This document shows positions 52,332-60,944 of a DNA stretch of 64,000 nucleotides, in pieces (within the stretch, counting starts at the first letter, position 1; each line of letters starts with the position of its first letter). The translations under genes and the position numbers were made by a program. The DNA comes from Pseudomonas wayambapalatensis (lineage in GTDB: Bacteria > Pseudomonadota > Gammaproteobacteria > Pseudomonadales > Pseudomonadaceae). Under the pieces are notes generated by a model. That model made no database searches and was not told where the DNA came from. It was given only the letters and a program-made list of their open reading frames with translations. Location: the NCBI GenBank assembly GCA_014268975.2, contig CP077096.1, positions 4,191,501-4,255,500 of the forward strand, in the 5' to 3' direction.

Positions 52332-52485
52332 GCAACACTCCTTGACGGGGAAATCAGGCCATCCCCAGATAGCCGGACATGATAAACCCATCCGGGCCGG
52401 GTAAAAACAGCCCGCACCGGATCACAGTGTCACGGATTGTGCAGCAAACCGAAACCGTCGGCATTGCCCAGGATCAGCGTTGAGG

Positions 52486-52506
52486 CAGGGGCGCTAGACG
52501 CCCCTG
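52486..52506 (-). terminator. Hairpin after cysK
   Basis: CAGGGGCG, loop CTAGA, CGCCCCTG: a perfect eight-base stem five bases beyond the cysK stop. It lacks a T run and so may only protect the 3' end. Confidence 0.5.
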
Positions 52507-52510
52507 GGCT

Positions 52511-53485
52511 TCACTGCTGGTTTTCCTGCTCGCTGAACATGTCGCTGAACAGCATGCTCGACAGGTAGCGCTCGCCCGAGTCCGGCAGGATCACCACGAT
52601 GGTCTTGCCCTGCATCTCCGGTTTTTCCGCCAGGCGCACGGCCGCCGCCATCGCCGCACCGCAGGAGATACCACACAGGATCCCCTCCTCCTGCATCAGG
52701 CGGATGGCCATGGCCTTGGACTCTTCATCGGTGACCTGCTCGACCTGGTCGACGACCGACAGGTCGAGGTTCTTCGGCACGAAACCTGCGCCGATGCCCT
52801 GGATCTTGTGCGGGCTGGGCTTGAGTTCCTCGCCGGCCAGGGTCTGGCTGATCAGCGGCGAAGCCACCGGCTCCACAGCCACCGACAGCAGCGGCTTGCC
52901 CTGGGTGTGCTTGATGTAGCGCGACACGCCGGTAATGGTGCCGCCGGTGCCGACACCTGCGACCAGCACATCAACGGCGCCGTCGGTGTCGTTCCAGATC
53001 TCGGGGCCGGTGGTCTTCTCGTGAATCGCCGGGTTGGCGGGGTTTTCGAACTGCCCTGGCTGGAAGTACTGCGCGGGATCGGAGGCGACGATCTCGTTGG
53101 CTTTCTCGATCGCACCTTTCATGCCCTTGGCAGGGTCGGTCAGCACAAGCTCGGCGCCCAGCGCCTTGAGCACCTTGCGCCGCTCCAGGCTCATGGAGGC
53201 CGGCATGGTCAGCATCAGCTTGTAGCCGCGCGCCGCAGCAACGAAGGCAAGGCCGATGCCGGTGTTGCCCGAGGTGGGCTCGACAATGGTCATGCCCGGT
53301 TTGAGCTTGCCGCTGCCTTCGGCGTCCCAGACCATGTTCGCGCCGATCCGGCACTTCACCGAATAGCCCGGATTGCGCCCCTCGATCTTGGCCAGAATGG
53401 TCACCCCGCGCGGGGCGATGCGGTTGATCTGCACCAGCGGCGTGTTGCCGATGGAGTGGGCGTTGTCGGCGTAGATACGGCTCAT
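52511..53485 (-). CDS. cysK: Cysteine synthase A (O-acetylserine sulfhydrylase)
   Basis: A 324-residue fold-type II PLP enzyme. Lys44 in PGYSVKCRIG binds PLP, EPTSGNTGIGLAF is the substrate loop, and GVGTGGTITGVSRY anchors the cofactor phosphate. It makes L-cysteine from O-acetylserine and sulfide. The sequence (SERYLSSMLFSD near the C-terminus) is of CysK rather than CysM type. The start at 53485 is the family N-terminus (MSRIYADNAHSIGNTPLVQ); the frame runs far upstream through the DUF748 gene as a shadow. Confidence 0.95.
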   Translation of the reverse strand: MSRIYADNAHSIGNTPLVQINRIAPRGVTILAKIEGRNPGYSVKCRIGANMVWDAEGSGKLKPGMTIVEPTSGNTGIGLAFVAAARGYKLMLTMPASMSLERRKVLKALGAELVLTDPAKGMKGAIEKANEIVASDPAQYFQPGQFENPANPAIHEKTTGPEIWNDTDGAVDVLVAGVGTGGTITGVSRYIKHTQGKPLLSVAVEPVASPLISQTLAGEELKPSPHKIQGIGAGFVPKNLDLSVVDQVEQVTDEESKAMAIRLMQEEGILCGISCGAAMAAAVRLAEKPEMQGKTIVVILPDSGERYLSSMLFSDMFSEQENQQ

Positions 53486-53620
53486 GGCAGGGGTCCTTGA
53501 ATCGTTGGAAACAGGCGGTAAAGCTTCAAGGGTAAGCCTGCCCCGGCAGCCCGTAAAGCCCGTTCGAACCAAGCCCGGCGCCTGGCGGTCAACCGCACAA
53601 CCTGCCTTGGAGAGCTTGCG

Positions 53621-54694
53621 ATGAAAGCCCGTTATCGCTGGCCGCTGATCGGCCTGGCCGGCCTGATCGTGCTGCTGGTGGCCCTGCATCTGGCCCTGCC
53701 CTACCTGGTGCGCGACTACCTGAACGACAAGCTCGCCGACATGGGCGACTACCGCGGCCAGGTCGCCGACGTCGATCTCGCCTGGTGGCGCGGTGCCTAC
53801 CAGATCAACGGGCTGAAGATCGTCAAGACCACCGGCAAGGTGCCCGTGCCGCTGCTCGATGCGCCGCTGATCGACCTGTCGGTCAGTTGGCATGCGCTGT
53901 GGTACGACCAGGCCGTGGTCGCCGAGGTGGCGTTCGTGCGGCCCGAGCTCAACTTCGTCGATGGCGGCAGTAAACAGAACTCGCAGACCGGCCAGGGCAC
54001 CGACTGGCGCCAGCAACTGGAGAAACTGCTGCCGATTACGCTCAACGAAGTGCGCATCGAAAACGGCACCCTGACCTTTCGCAACTTCAACTCCAAGCCG
54101 CCTGTGGACCTCAAGGCCATCCAGCTTCAGGCCAGCATCCGCAACCTGACCAACGTGCGCGACGAAAAGGGTCGGCGTGACGCCAGCTTCGAGGCCACCG
54201 CCCTGATCGCCGGAGATGCCAAGGTCGAAAGCCGCGCCACCTTCGATCCGTTCAGCGACTTCGACGACTTCGAGTTCCGCCTGCGCGCCGAGGGCCTGGA
54301 ACTGCGTCGACTCAATGACTTCGCCAGCGCCTATGGCAAGTTCGATTTCAATGCCGGGCACGGCGACCTGGTGATCGAGGCCCAGGCCGAGAACGGTAGG
54401 CTCAACGGCTATATCAAGCCGTTGCTGCGCGATGTCGATGTGTTCGACTGGCAGCAGGATGTCGAAGACAAGGACAAAGGCTTCTTCCGCTCGATCTGGG
54501 AGGCGGTGGTCGGTGCCAGTGAAACGGTGCTGAAGAACCAGCCGAAGAATCAGTTCGCCACCCGCGTCGAGCTCAGTGGCAGCGTGCATCAACAGAACAT
54601 CAGCGCATTCGAGGCGTTCCTGCAGATATTGCGCAATGGTTTCGTCCAGGCATTCAACGCCCGCTACGAGCAGCCGCCACCCAAGGCTGACTGA
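53621..54694 (+). CDS. DUF748 (AsmA-like) protein
   Basis: A 357-residue protein with one N-terminal membrane anchor (WPLIGLAGLIVLLVALHLAL) and a long periplasmic part of beta-rich repeats: GDYRGQVADVDLAWWRGAYQ, INGLKIVKTTGKVPVPLLDA and the mid-protein EVRIENGTLTFRNFNSKP. This is the DUF748 region of AsmA-like proteins, now seen as relatives of bridge-like lipid transporters between inner and outer membranes. Direct function unproven. It is divergent from cysK; GGAGAG precedes the ATG. Confidence 0.85.
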   Translation: MKARYRWPLIGLAGLIVLLVALHLALPYLVRDYLNDKLADMGDYRGQVADVDLAWWRGAYQINGLKIVKTTGKVPVPLLDAPLIDLSVSWHALWYDQAVVAEVAFVRPELNFVDGGSKQNSQTGQGTDWRQQLEKLLPITLNEVRIENGTLTFRNFNSKPPVDLKAIQLQASIRNLTNVRDEKGRRDASFEATALIAGDAKVESRATFDPFSDFDDFEFRLRAEGLELRRLNDFASAYGKFDFNAGHGDLVIEAQAENGRLNGYIKPLLRDVDVFDWQQDVEDKDKGFFRSIWEAVVGASETVLKNQPKNQFATRVELSGSVHQQNISAFEAFLQILRNGFVQAFNARYEQPPPKAD

Positions 54695-54794
54695 AACCGG
54701 GGTGACGGGCCATTCAGGGACTGAATACCCGGTCTGCGTTTGCAGCCGCCTGGGGCCGCGTTATAGTCGGGGACACATCATAGACATGAGTTCT

Positions 54795-54886
54795 CGGTGT
54801 CGGCCTTTTCGCGGGCAAGCCCGCTCCCACAAGGTACTCTCCCCTGTAGGAGCCAGCTTGCCCGCGAAAAAGCCAGCACCGACACC
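54795..54886. repeat. REP pair
   Basis: CGGTGTCGGCCTTTTCGCGG through GGCAAGC, and the complementary GCTTGCCCGCGAAAAAGCC..GCACCGACACC at the right, with 43 bases between the REP cores. It separates the DUF748 gene from the MoxR-VWA pair. Confidence 0.85.
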
Positions 54887-54904
54887 CCGCAGAGGATCGG
54901 CTCC

Positions 54905-55750
54905 ATGAAATTCGAAGGCACCCGCAACTACGTCGCCACCGACGACCTGAAGCTGGCGGTCAACGCGGCCATCACCCTCGAACGCCCGCTGCTGGTCAAG
55001 GGCGAGCCGGGCACCGGCAAGACCATGCTGGCCGAGCAACTGGCCGAATCTTTCGGGGCACGCCTGATCACCTGGCACATCAAATCCACCACCAAGGCCC
55101 ACCAGGGCCTCTACGAGTACGATGCGGTGAGCCGCCTGCGCGACTCGCAACTGGGCGTGGACAAGGTCCACGATGTGCGCAACTACCTGAAGAAAGGCAA
55201 GCTGTGGGAAGCCTTCGAGGCCGATGAGCGCGTGATCCTGCTGATCGACGAGATCGACAAGGCCGACATCGAGTTCCCCAACGACCTGCTGCAGGAACTC
55301 GACAAGATGGAGTTCTACGTCTACGAAATCGACGAGACCATCAAGGCGAAACAGCGCCCGATCATCATCATCACCTCCAACAATGAAAAAGAGCTACCCG
55401 ACGCCTTCCTGCGCCGCTGCTTCTTCCACTACATCGCCTTCCCCGACCGCGAAACCCTGCAGCGCATCGTCGATGTGCACTACCCGAACATCAAGCAGTC
55501 GCTGGTCAGCGAGGCGCTGGACGTATTCTTCGACGTGCGCAAGGTGCCGGGCCTGAAGAAGAAGCCCTCCACCTCCGAGCTGGTCGACTGGCTCAAGCTG
55601 CTGATGGCCGACAACATCGGTGAGGCGGTGCTGCGCGAGCGCGATCCGACCAAGGCCATCCCGCCGCTGGCCGGTGCCCTGGTCAAGAACGAGCAGGACG
55701 TGCAACTGCTGGAGCGCCTGGCCTTCATGAGCCGTCGCGGCAACCGCTGA
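54905..55750 (+). CDS. MoxR-family AAA+ ATPase
   Basis: A 281-residue AAA+ protein: Walker A GEPGTGKT (33-40), Walker B ILLIDEID (111-118), sensor 1 in IIIITSNNEKELPDAFLRRC with the arginine finger. It belongs to the MoxR group that works with a von Willebrand A partner to activate or assemble a target protein or metal cofactor. AGAGGA lies about nine bases before ATG 54905. The VWA partner gene follows after ten bases, so they form an operon. Confidence 0.92.
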   Translation: MKFEGTRNYVATDDLKLAVNAAITLERPLLVKGEPGTGKTMLAEQLAESFGARLITWHIKSTTKAHQGLYEYDAVSRLRDSQLGVDKVHDVRNYLKKGKLWEAFEADERVILLIDEIDKADIEFPNDLLQELDKMEFYVYEIDETIKAKQRPIIIITSNNEKELPDAFLRRCFFHYIAFPDRETLQRIVDVHYPNIKQSLVSEALDVFFDVRKVPGLKKKPSTSELVDWLKLLMADNIGEAVLRERDPTKAIPPLAGALVKNEQDVQLLERLAFMSRRGNR

Positions 55751-55760
55751 GGGGCTGGCC

Positions 55761-56939
55761 ATGCTGCTCAACCTGTTCAATGAAATGCGCGCGGCCAAGG
55801 TGCCGGTGTCGGTGCGCGAACTGCTCGACCTGCTCAACGCCCTGCAGCAGCGTGTGGTATTCGCCGACATGGACGAGTTCTACTATTTGGCGCGGGCAAT
55901 CCTGGTCAAGGACGAGCGCCATTTCGACAAGTTCGACCGCGCCTTCTCGGCTTATTTCAAGGGCCTGGAAAACCTCGACCGCCACCTGGAAGCGCTGATC
56001 CCCGAAGAATGGTTGCGCAAGGAGTTCGAACGCTCGCTCAGCGATGAAGAGCGCGCGCAGATTCAGTCGCTCGGCGGGCTCGACAAGCTGATCGAGGAAT
56101 TCAAGAAGCGTCTCGAGGAGCAGAAGGAACGCCACGCCGGCGGCAACAAGTGGATCGGCACCGGCGGCACCAGCCCGTTCGGCTCGGGCGGTTTCAACCC
56201 CGAGGGCATCCGCGTCGGCGAGGCCGGGAAGCGTCAGGGCAAGGCGGTCAAGGTCTGGGATCAGCGCGAGTACAAGAACCTCGACGACCAGGTCGAGCTG
56301 GGCACGCGCAACATCAAGCTGGCCCTGCGTCGCCTGCGCAAGTTCGCCCGCGAGGGCGCCGCCCAGGAGCTCGACATCGACGGCACCATCGACCACACCG
56401 CCCGCGATGCCGGGCTGTTGAACATCCAGATGCGTCCGGAACGGCGCAACACGGTCAAGCTGCTGTTGCTGTTCGATATCGGCGGCTCGATGGATGCCCA
56501 CGTGAAAGTGTGCGAAGAGCTGTTCTCGGCCTGCAAGACCGAGTTCAAGCATCTGGAGTACTACTACTTCCACAACTTCGTCTACGAATCGGTGTGGAAG
56601 AACAACCTGCGCCGCACCTCCGAGCGTTTTTCCACCTTCGACCTGCTGCACAAGTACGGTGATGACTACAAGGTGGTGTTCGTCGGCGATGCGGCGATGG
56701 CGCCCTACGAGATCACCCAGCCGGGCGGCAGCGTCGAGCACTGGAACGAAGAGGCCGGGTATGTGTGGATGCAGCGCTTCATGGAGAAATTCAGGAAGAT
56801 CGTCTGGATCAATCCTTACCCGAAACAGACCTGGAACTACACCGCCTCCACCCAGCTGGTGCGTGAGCTGGTCGAGGACCGGATGTTCCCGCTGACCTTG
56901 CAGGGGTTGGAAGAAGCGATGAGGTATCTGTCCAAATAG
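55761..56939 (+). CDS. VWA (CoxE-like) protein, MoxR partner
   Basis: A 392-residue protein without signal peptide or membrane segment. The N-terminal part (about 1-130) is helical and charged; a Gly/Ser-rich linker (GGTSPFGSGGFNPEGIRVGE) leads to the CoxE-type VWA domain (about 230-390), with a metal-site motif FDIGGSMD (variant of DxSxS, second position Gly rather than Ser). It begins MLLNLFNEMRAAKVPVSVRE. It should act with the upstream MoxR ATPase as a chaperone-like complex whose client is not in the window. Confidence 0.9.
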   Translation: MLLNLFNEMRAAKVPVSVRELLDLLNALQQRVVFADMDEFYYLARAILVKDERHFDKFDRAFSAYFKGLENLDRHLEALIPEEWLRKEFERSLSDEERAQIQSLGGLDKLIEEFKKRLEEQKERHAGGNKWIGTGGTSPFGSGGFNPEGIRVGEAGKRQGKAVKVWDQREYKNLDDQVELGTRNIKLALRRLRKFAREGAAQELDIDGTIDHTARDAGLLNIQMRPERRNTVKLLLLFDIGGSMDAHVKVCEELFSACKTEFKHLEYYYFHNFVYESVWKNNLRRTSERFSTFDLLHKYGDDYKVVFVGDAAMAPYEITQPGGSVEHWNEEAGYVWMQRFMEKFRKIVWINPYPKQTWNYTASTQLVRELVEDRMFPLTLQGLEEAMRYLSK

Positions 56940-56960
56940 GTTCGCGGCGTCTGTACCGAC

Positions 56961-56988
56961 CCTATCGCGGGACAAGCCCGCTCCCACA
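56961..56988 (+). repeat. REP element
   Basis: CCTATCGCGGGACAAGCCCG followed by CTCCCACA: a P. putida REP between the convergent VWA and pxpC genes. It flows into copy 3 of the 55-bp element. Confidence 0.8.
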
Positions 56989-57035
56989 GGGATTGGGCTG
57001 GCCTTTAGATTTTGAACAAGACAGTTTCTCCCACA
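56981..57035. repeat. REP-associated 55-bp element, copy 3
   Basis: It starts CTCCCACAGGGATTGGGCT, continues GGCCTTTAGATTTTGAAC, and ends AAGACAGTTTCTCCCACA. It lies 67 bases beyond the pxpC stop, with a second REP (57069-57094) in between. Matches copies 1 and 2 throughout. Confidence 0.78.
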
Positions 57036-57068
57036 GATACCCTACCGTCCCTGCGAACAGTGGGTTAT

Positions 57069-57094
57069 CTGTGGGCTTGCCCCGCGATAGCGCC
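57069..57094 (-). repeat. REP element (truncated)
   Basis: CTGTGGGCTTGCCCCGCGAT followed by AGCGCC: a minus-oriented REP lacking the GAGCG of the full form, eight bases from the pxpC stop. Confidence 0.65.
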
Positions 57095-57101
57095 CGAAAG
57101 C

Positions 57102-58019
57102 TCACGCCCAGCGCTGCAGATACCCCTGCTGCTCCCGCCAGGCCGTCTCCTGCACCACCGCCCGAAACCGCACGACCGCCCCCGGCATGCACTGGGCCAA
57201 CTGCGCCAGCGCCAGCGGCGTCAACGCCCCCAGCCGCGGATAGCCGCCAATGGTCTGGCGATCATTGAGCAGCACGATCGGCTGCCCATCCGGCGGCACC
57301 TGCACGGCGCCCAGCGGAATACCTTCGGAAATCATCGGCGCGCCCTGGTAGACCAGTTGCGGCCCCAACAGGCGGCTGCCCATGCGGTCGGCACGGCTGT
57401 CCAGCGTCCAGTCGCTGTTGAAGGCCTCGAACAGGCTGGTGCCGCTGAAGTCGCCGATCTGCGCGCCCATCACCAGGTCCAGTACCGGCTTGGCCGGATA
57501 CAGCGGACGCAAGGCTTCGGGTACTTCACGCAAGGCCGGGGCGCCCTCGGCAAAGCGCAGAGCCTGCCCCTTGGCCAGCGCCTCGCCGCGCCCCTCGATG
57601 CCACCGAGCGCTTCACGCGCCACCGTCGAACAACTGCCCAGCACCGCTTCGCCGGCAAAACCGCCAGGGGCGGCCAGGTAGGCACGTACACCCTGGCGTG
57701 GTTGCCGCAGCGTCAGCCGTTGGCCCTTGTGCAGGGCGAAGCTACGCCAGGGCGCCAGCGGCTGGTCGTCGATCCTGGCGTCCAGATCGGCGCCGGTCAG
57801 GGCCAGCACACAGTCCTGCTCGGCGAGCAGGCTCAAACCACCCAGCGCCACCTCCACCACTGGCGCGTCCAGGGCATTGCCCAGCAGCCAGTTGGCCCAG
57901 TTCATCGCCACCCAGTCCAGCGCCCCGCCCTGGGTCACACCCAGATGCCGCACACCCAGGCGCCCGGCGTCCTGTAGCTGGCACAGCGCGTTGCTGGCTT
58001 CGATCCTCAACTGCCTCAT
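57102..58019 (-). CDS. pxpC: 5-oxoprolinase subunit C (biotin-dependent carboxyltransferase-like)
   Basis: A 305-residue protein of the KipA/AHS2 family: LQDAGRLGVRHLGVTQGGALD near the start, ALTGADLDARID, and GGYPRLGALTPLALAQLAQC near the end. Together with PxpA and PxpB it hydrolyses 5-oxoproline (pyroglutamate) to glutamate with ATP. Its ATG overlaps the pxpB stop in the sequence ATGA, so the two are translationally coupled. It is the last gene of the operon and is followed by REPs. Confidence 0.92.
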   Translation of the reverse strand: MRQLRIEASNALCQLQDAGRLGVRHLGVTQGGALDWVAMNWANWLLGNALDAPVVEVALGGLSLLAEQDCVLALTGADLDARIDDQPLAPWRSFALHKGQRLTLRQPRQGVRAYLAAPGGFAGEAVLGSCSTVAREALGGIEGRGEALAKGQALRFAEGAPALREVPEALRPLYPAKPVLDLVMGAQIGDFSGTSLFEAFNSDWTLDSRADRMGSRLLGPQLVYQGAPMISEGIPLGAVQVPPDGQPIVLLNDRQTIGGYPRLGALTPLALAQLAQCMPGAVVRFRAVVQETAWREQQGYLQRWA

Positions 58020-58711
58020 GCCAGCGCCTCCAACGGACGGTCATCGCCGCCCAATGCCATGAATTCGGTGTGCGACACCGCCACGAAACGTACCCGATCC
58101 CCTGGCTGCAGCAGGCTGTAGCCATCACGCTCGCGGTCGAACAGACGCACCGGCGTGCGCCCGATCAGGTTCCAGCCCCCCGGCGACACCGCAGGGTAAG
58201 CCGCCGTCTGCCGCTCGGCGATGCCCACGCTACCGGCTGCGACACGCTTGCGCGGTGTGCTCAGGCGCGGCGTGGCCAGGCGCTCGTCCACCAGCCCCAT
58301 GAAACCGAACCCCGGTGCGAAGCCCAGGGCGAACACCGGGTAGTCACGCGCGCAGTGCAGGCGGATCACCTCGTCTTCGCTCAGGCCACTGCGTGCGGCC
58401 AGCAGCGCCAGCTCCGGGCCGACGCTGGCGTGGTACCACACCGGAATCTCGTGACGCCGACCACTGTGGCCTGTATCCGGCTGCAAGCCTTCCAGCGCCT
58501 GGCCAATTCGCGTGCGCGCTTCAGCTGGCGCCAGGTCCGACTGCAGCATCAGCGTGGTGTAGGACGGCACCAGGTCGATCAGGTGCTCACCGAACGCTGC
58601 TCGCAGGCGCTGGCTGGCGGCGAGGATCCACGGCATGTTGCCCTCATCGATGGTGTCGAACAGCCGCACCATCAGGCTGTCGATCGCCACCACTTCGATA
58701 CGTGGCTTCAT
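58016..58711 (-). CDS. pxpB: 5-oxoprolinase subunit B
   Basis: A 231-residue KipI/AHS1-family protein. Signature segments are PSYTTLMLQ, HCARDYPVFALGFAPGFGFM and PAVSPGGWNLIGRTPVRLFD. It pairs with PxpC to form the ATP-dependent part of 5-oxoprolinase. ATG 58711 gives the standard N-terminus and lies ten bases after the pxpA stop; the longer upstream frame is a shadow of pxpA. Confidence 0.92.
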   Translation of the reverse strand: MKPRIEVVAIDSLMVRLFDTIDEGNMPWILAASQRLRAAFGEHLIDLVPSYTTLMLQSDLAPAEARTRIGQALEGLQPDTGHSGRRHEIPVWYHASVGPELALLAARSGLSEDEVIRLHCARDYPVFALGFAPGFGFMGLVDERLATPRLSTPRKRVAAGSVGIAERQTAAYPAVSPGGWNLIGRTPVRLFDRERDGYSLLQPGDRVRFVAVSHTEFMALGGDDRPLEALA

Positions 58712-58721
58712 CGCGACATCC

Positions 58722-59471
58722 TCATGCCTGCAACGCGTCGAGGGCCTGGCGGATCTGCCGCACCGCAGCCACCGAGCTTTCGTTGTCGCCATGCACACAC
58801 AAGGTGGCAGCATTGAGCCGCAGCGCGCTGCCATCATTGGCCACCAATGCCTCGCCACGGGCCAGGCGCACGGCCTGTTCGACCACCAGGACCGGGTCAT
58901 GGTGCACGGCACCGGGCAGGCGACGCGACACCAGGTGGCCGCTGGCGGTGTAGGCGCGGTCAGCGAACGCTTCGAACCACAGCGGCACCCCGATCTCGTC
59001 GCCCAGGGCCTGTGCAGCGCTGTCGTCGGCGGTGGCCATCAGCATCAGCGGCAGGTCTGCGTCATAAGCGGCCACAGCCTCCAGCACCGCGCGCAGCTTC
59101 TGCGGGTCGGCCATCATGTCGTTGTACAGCGCGCCGTGCGGCTTGACGTAGGCCACGCGGCCACCGAGCACCTTGCAGATGCCGTCCAGGGCGCCGATCT
59201 GGTAGTGCAGCAGGTCGCGAATCTCGTCGTCGCTGCAGGCCATCGAGCGGCGGCCGAAGCCGACCAGGTCCGGGTAGGCCGGGTGCGCACCGATGGTCAC
59301 GCCATGCTGCAGCGCCAAGGCCACGGTGCGGCGCATGGTGCCGGGGTCGCCGGCGTGGTAGCCACAGGCGATGTTGGCGCAGTCCACGAAGGGCATGACC
59401 TCGGCGTCCAGGCCCATGCGCCAGTTGCCGAAACTCTCGCCCATGTCGCAATTGAGAAGCAGGCGGTTCAC
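58722..59471 (-). CDS. pxpA: 5-oxoprolinase subunit A (LamB/YcsF family)
   Basis: A 249-residue LamB/YcsF protein beginning VNRLLLNCDMGESFG, with IACGYHAGDPGTM, TIGAHPAYPDLVGFGRR and VKPHGALYND. GTG 59471 is preferred, because CAGGAG lies about nine bases upstream and the N-terminus then matches the family; an ATG nine codons earlier is possible. It is the catalytic hydrolase-like subunit of the bacterial 5-oxoprolinase. It follows the MFS gene after 36 bases. Confidence 0.92.
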   Translation of the reverse strand: MNRLLLNCDMGESFGNWRMGLDAEVMPFVDCANIACGYHAGDPGTMRRTVALALQHGVTIGAHPAYPDLVGFGRRSMACSDDEIRDLLHYQIGALDGICKVLGGRVAYVKPHGALYNDMMADPQKLRAVLEAVAAYDADLPLMLMATADDSAAQALGDEIGVPLWFEAFADRAYTASGHLVSRRLPGAVHHDPVLVVEQAVRLARGEALVANDGSALRLNAATLCVHGDNESSVAAVRQIRQALDALQA

Positions 59472-59507
59472 CTGTCGAACTCCTGTTGTGCTGTTCATAG
59501 GTCTACC

Positions 59508-60794
59508 TTAACGCGCCTTCAGCTCTTTGCCGCGGGTTTCTGGCAGGCTCAGGGCGGCGACGATCACGATGCCATAGGACACCGCAGCGAATGCGCCGAT
59601 GCCCAGGCCCAACGGGATCTTCTCGCCGAGCAGGCCGATCAGCAGCGGGAACATCGCCGCCAGCACCTTGCCGACGTTGTAGCAGAAGCCCTGCCCCGAG
59701 CCGCGGATGCGCGTGGGGAACAGTTCGGTGAGGAAAGCCCCCATGCCGCTGAAGATGCCCGAGGCGAAGAAGCCCAGCGGGAAGCCCAGCCACAACATAA
59801 CGCCGTCACTGACCGGCATCTGCGTGTACAGCAGGACAATGACGAACGAACCCACCGCGAACAGGATGAAATTCTTGCGACGCCCCAGCAGGTCACTGAG
59901 GTAGGCGCTGATCACATAGCCGATGTAGGAGCCGACGATGACCATGGCCAGGTAGCCACCAGTGCCCAGCACGCTCAGGCCACGCTCGTTCTTGAGGAAG
60001 GTCGGCAGCCACGAGGTGATGGCGTAGTAGCCACCCAGGGCGCCGGTGGTCAGCAGCGAAGCGCGGATCGTGGTCCAGAGCATGCCGGAGGCGAAGATTT
60101 CGTAGAAGTGCGAAGGCGCTTCAGGCTTTTCCGCGCTCTTGGCTTCGCGGTAGACCTCCGGGTCCTTGACCATGCGGCGCACGAAGATCACGAAGATCGC
60201 CGGCAACAACCCGAGCAGGAACAGCGCACGCCAGGCCTGTTCGGCCGGCAGCCAGGAGAACAACAAGGCGTAGAGGATCGCGGTCAGGCCCCAGCCGATG
60301 GCCCAGCCCGATTGCACCATGCCCACTGCCTTGCCGCGGTCCTGGGCACGGATCACCTCGCCGATCAGCACTGCACCGGCGGTCCACTCGCCACCGAAGC
60401 CAAAGCCCATCAGGGTGCGGGCGATCAGCAACTGCTCGTAGCTCTGGGCGAAGCCGCAGAGGAAGGTGAAGAAGGCGAACCACAGCACGGTCAGTTGCAG
60501 GGTACGTACGCGGCCAATGCGGTCGGAGAGGATACCGGCGACCCAGCCGCCGATGGCCGAGGCGATCAGGGTGCTGGTGTGGATCAGGCCGGCTTCGGCA
60601 GTGCTGATGCCCCAGATCATGATCAGGGTGGGGATGACGAAGCTGAGCATCTGCGTGTCCATGCCGTCCAGGCCATAGCCGATCTTGCAGCTCCAGAAGG
60701 TGCGTCGTTGCTGGGAGTCGATGTCACGGTACCAGGCAAAGGGCCCGCCCGAAGATCGGGCGGGTGCCTGCTGCTGTACGCCGGTGGGGTTCAT
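59508..60794 (-). CDS. MFS transporter of the pxp operon
   Basis: A 428-residue, 12-segment major-facilitator protein. MDTQMLSFVIPTLIMIWGIS opens helix 1, GGWVAGILSDRIGRVRTL is the loop 2-3 signature, and GFGFGGEWTAGAVLIGE is typical of the metabolite:H+ symporter branch. It is the first gene of the operon with pxpABC, so it probably imports 5-oxoproline or a related carboxylate. ATG 60794 gives a normal N-terminus; the frame extends into the divergent LysR gene as a shadow. Confidence 0.88.
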   Translation of the reverse strand: MNPTGVQQQAPARSSGGPFAWYRDIDSQQRRTFWSCKIGYGLDGMDTQMLSFVIPTLIMIWGISTAEAGLIHTSTLIASAIGGWVAGILSDRIGRVRTLQLTVLWFAFFTFLCGFAQSYEQLLIARTLMGFGFGGEWTAGAVLIGEVIRAQDRGKAVGMVQSGWAIGWGLTAILYALLFSWLPAEQAWRALFLLGLLPAIFVIFVRRMVKDPEVYREAKSAEKPEAPSHFYEIFASGMLWTTIRASLLTTGALGGYYAITSWLPTFLKNERGLSVLGTGGYLAMVIVGSYIGYVISAYLSDLLGRRKNFILFAVGSFVIVLLYTQMPVSDGVMLWLGFPLGFFASGIFSGMGAFLTELFPTRIRGSGQGFCYNVGKVLAAMFPLLIGLLGEKIPLGLGIGAFAAVSYGIVIVAALSLPETRGKELKAR

Positions 60795-60944
60795 GGATGC
60801 CTCGGCTTGTTGGTATTGTTTGAGGAACGACTGCGTGGTCGCGGCCTGGACGCTATTGTTCAAAGCCCGCGCAACCTGCGTCCAACGAGAAAAACCGTCG
60901 GTCTGGAACAAGAAAACCTGATCGCCCTGCCCTGCGAGCACACG

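Noticed and set aside
53486..54592. N-terminal extension of cysK on the minus strand
   Set aside because: Lies antisense to the DUF748 gene; CysK family members start at the MSRIYADN position.
58635..60944. Very long plus-strand open frame upstream of the LysR start
   Set aside because: It is antisense to pxpA and the MFS gene; its composition is that of a GC-rich shadow frame. Coding character begins only at 60945.
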